From: Acidovorax sp. DW039
GTDB lineage: Bacteria > Pseudomonadota > Gammaproteobacteria > Burkholderiales > Burkholderiaceae_C
Assembly (NCBI RefSeq): GCF_037101375.1
Contig: NZ_AP029019.1
Location: forward strand, 2,294,001-2,358,000
DNA: 64,000 bases
Direction of reading: 5' to 3'
The number at the start of each line of letters is the position of its first letter. The first letter of the stretch is position 1. Made by a program: the position numbers and the translations under genes. Below the pieces are notes generated by a model. That model saw only the letters and a program-made list of their open reading frames with translations, did no database searches and was not told where the DNA came from. Positions 62,215 through 64,000 of the stretch are shown here, in pieces.

Positions 62215-62246
62215 CGCTGTCTACTGCGCAGAACGTGAACACGCTC

Positions 62247-63986
62247 TCAGGCGCCCACACCCGCCGTGGTGTGGCGCTGGCTTGCGGGGGCTTCGTCTGC
62301 ATGCGCATAGTGGTTCAGCACATGGCGCGCCATGCTCTGGGCCAGGGCTTCATCCCTGACGACCACCGCGCCTACGCCGTCGGCGCGCAACAGTGCCGAT
62401 TCTTCTTCGCTGTGGCTGCGCACCACCACGTCCACTGCCGGGTTGAGTGCGCGGGCGGTTTCAGCCATCTGGCGTACATGTAGCGTGTCAGGAATGGCGA
62501 TCACCAGCATGGCTGCATTGGCGATGTGCGCCTGGATCAGTACCTCGGGTTCGGCGGCGTTGCCTGATACAGCGGCCATGCCTTCAGCGCGCAAGGCCTC
62601 GACCAGCTCGCGGTTTTGCTCTGCCACCACGAAAGGAATGTTTTCACGTTGCAACGTCTGCGCAATGTTGCGCCCCACCTGGCCGTAACCGACCAGCACC
62701 ACCTGCCCGCGCAGATATTTGTTCTCGGTGCTCAGGGGCAGCTCGGCGTAGGGGTCTTCACGCTGGGCCAGTGTGCGTGCCAGTTCAGAACGGCGCAGCA
62801 ACCAGCCTTGCAGCGGTGCAATGGCTGCAAAAAGCAGGGGGTTGAGTGCAATGGAGATCAGCGCGCCCGCCAGCACCAGGCTCATTCCCTGCGCGGGCAG
62901 CAGCCCCAGCGCCACGCCCAGCCCGGCGAGGATGAATGAGAACTCCCCAATCTGCGCCAGGCTGGCTGCCACGGTGAGCGCCGTATGCAGCGGGTAGCGA
63001 AACGACAGCACCAGTGCCAGCGCTGCCAGCGATTTGCCCAGCATGATGATGGCCACCACGCCCAATACGGGTAGTGGATGCGTGAGCAGGACCATCGGGT
63101 CAAACAGCATGCCGACGGAGACAAAGAACAGCACTGAGAAGGCATCCCGCAAGGGCAGGGATTCCTGCGCGGCGCGGTGGCTCAGTGCGGATTCGCGCAT
63201 GACCGTGCCCGCAAAAAATGCCCCCAGGGCAAAAGACACGCTGAACAGCGCCGAGGCTCCGTAGGCAATGCCAATGGCCGCAGCGATGACGGACAGGGTG
63301 AACAGCTCACGCGAGCCCGTCTTGACCACCTGCCACAGAAGCCAGGGCAGCACCTTGCGGCCTGCCAGCAGCATCAGCGCAATGAAGGCGGCCACCTGGA
63401 TGAAGGTCTGCCCCAGCGTCATCCACAGCGGGCCCGTGGGTGGCTGCTGCGCCGATCCGCCCAGCAATCCGGCCAAGGGCGGCATCAGCACCAGCACGAG
63501 CACGCAGGCGAGGTCTTCCACTACCAGCCAGCCCACTGCAATGCGGCCATTCATGGATTCGAGCACGCCACGGGCCTCCAGCGCCTTGAGCAGCACCACT
63601 GTGCTCGCACACGACAGCGACAGGCCAAAAATCAGCCCGCTGCCCAGGCTCCAGCCCATCCACCACGCCATGGCCATGCCCAGCAGGGTGGCCACGGTCA
63701 TCTGCACCACCGCGCCGGGCACGGCCAGGCGGCGCACCGAGAGCAGGTCGCCCAGCGAGAAATGCAGGCCCACACCAAACATCAGCAGCATCACGCCGAT
63801 TTCTGACAGCTGGGAGGCAATGTGCACATCGGCCACAAAGCCTGGTGTGGCCGGGCCGATCAGGATGCCTGCAAACAGATAACCCACCAGCGCGGGCAAA
63901 CGCAGCTTTTCCGCAATGAATCCAAACACCAATGCGCCCCCGAAACCTGCTGCGATGGTGGTGATGAGTGTGAGGTTGTGATCCAT
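62247..63986 (-). CDS. CPA2 family cation:proton antiporter with TrkA-N domain, YbaL/Kef-like
   Basis: A 579-residue membrane protein (E. coli YbaL 558). Residues 1-390 contain about 12 hydrophobic segments of the Na+/H+ exchanger fold with VVEDLACVLVLVLMP, the conserved ED pair of the transport site. Residues about 415-560 form a TrkA-N nucleotide-binding domain (VVLVGYGQVGRNIAQTL). The family exchanges K+ or Na+ for protons under control of bound nucleotide. AAGGAACC precedes the ATG at 63986. Convergent with the DUF1566 gene. Confidence 0.93.
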   Translation of the reverse strand: MDHNLTLITTIAAGFGGALVFGFIAEKLRLPALVGYLFAGILIGPATPGFVADVHIASQLSEIGVMLLMFGVGLHFSLGDLLSVRRLAVPGAVVQMTVATLLGMAMAWWMGWSLGSGLIFGLSLSCASTVVLLKALEARGVLESMNGRIAVGWLVVEDLACVLVLVLMPPLAGLLGGSAQQPPTGPLWMTLGQTFIQVAAFIALMLLAGRKVLPWLLWQVVKTGSRELFTLSVIAAAIGIAYGASALFSVSFALGAFFAGTVMRESALSHRAAQESLPLRDAFSVLFFVSVGMLFDPMVLLTHPLPVLGVVAIIMLGKSLAALALVLSFRYPLHTALTVAASLAQIGEFSFILAGLGVALGLLPAQGMSLVLAGALISIALNPLLFAAIAPLQGWLLRRSELARTLAQREDPYAELPLSTENKYLRGQVVLVGYGQVGRNIAQTLQRENIPFVVAEQNRELVEALRAEGMAAVSGNAAEPEVLIQAHIANAAMLVIAIPDTLHVRQMAETARALNPAVDVVVRSHSEEESALLRADGVGAVVVRDEALAQSMARHVLNHYAHADEAPASQRHTTAGVGA

Positions 63987-64000
63987 GATGCTGGTTCCTT

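Overview
The window is a GC-rich betaproteobacterial chromosome segment, most likely from Comamonadaceae (Acidovorax or a close relative). Evidence for this is the gene content (Bug-type tricarboxylate-binding protein, TRAP and Pot-like transporters, alaS, a gcvT-gcvH-gcvP operon behind a tandem glycine riboswitch), the high third-position GC, and many copies of a short AGCTGCT...GCGCTT palindrome that I associate with this family. No genome search was possible, so the taxonomic call is an inference.

Layout. 1-1.5 kb: end of an SDR gene, a small unknown protein, tRNA-Gly(CCC) and a possible sRNA. 1.5-10.6 kb: a leftward GABA module (gabT, four Pot-like ABC genes, gabD) facing a MocR/GabR-type regulator. 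10.6-16 kb: a CitMHS citrate transporter divergent from a TctD/TctE-like two-component pair that overlaps a periplasmic binding protein. 16-20.4 kb: alaS, a 2OG-Fe oxygenase, and a universal stress protein behind a perfect FNR-type box. 20.4-25.4 kb: Bug protein, thiolase, SDR, then a PecS/PecM-like MarR-EamA pair with two palindromic operators. 25.4-27.2 kb: a chemoreceptor.

27.3-32.1 kb is the most interesting core locus. A luxI-type autoinducer synthase with a lux-box-like palindrome is followed on the same strand by APS kinase, a DHH phosphoesterase and a sulfotransferase. A LuxR regulator and a probable RsaM/DUF4902-type protein lie on the other strand. The four leftward genes can be read as signal synthesis plus a complete PAPS-making, PAPS-using and PAP-removing set, which would place a sulfation reaction under quorum sensing.

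32.2-36.7 kb: RluA-type pseudouridine synthase, hybrid histidine kinase, nitroreductase, FKBP isomerase. 36.8-40.6 kb: an AT-rich accessory island. Its leftward genes each abut an attC-like folded site, so I read it as a gene-cassette array without a visible integrase. It carries a P-loop ATPase of the Sll1717-like type, a frameshifted gene, several small genes and a membrane zinc-ribbon protein. 40.8-45.9 kb: glycine cleavage operon and riboswitch. 45.9-49.7 kb: a TRAP transporter opposite an Lrp/AsnC regulator. 49.8-56.7 kb: ETF-ubiquinone oxidoreductase, an SDR behind a TetR-like palindrome, carboxymuconolactone decarboxylase-family proteins, NDH-2 and a PAS-LuxR regulator. 56.7-64 kb: 3-oxoacid CoA-transferase, an MFS exporter, MetN/MetI, a DUF1566 lipoprotein-like or secreted protein and a YbaL/Kef-type antiporter.

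Three families of palindromic repeats run through the window. One is a 166-168 bp TA-bounded MITE-like element (three copies). Another is a 112-114 bp element (two copies). The third is the short family-typical palindrome, one copy of which sits in frame inside the histidine kinase gene.
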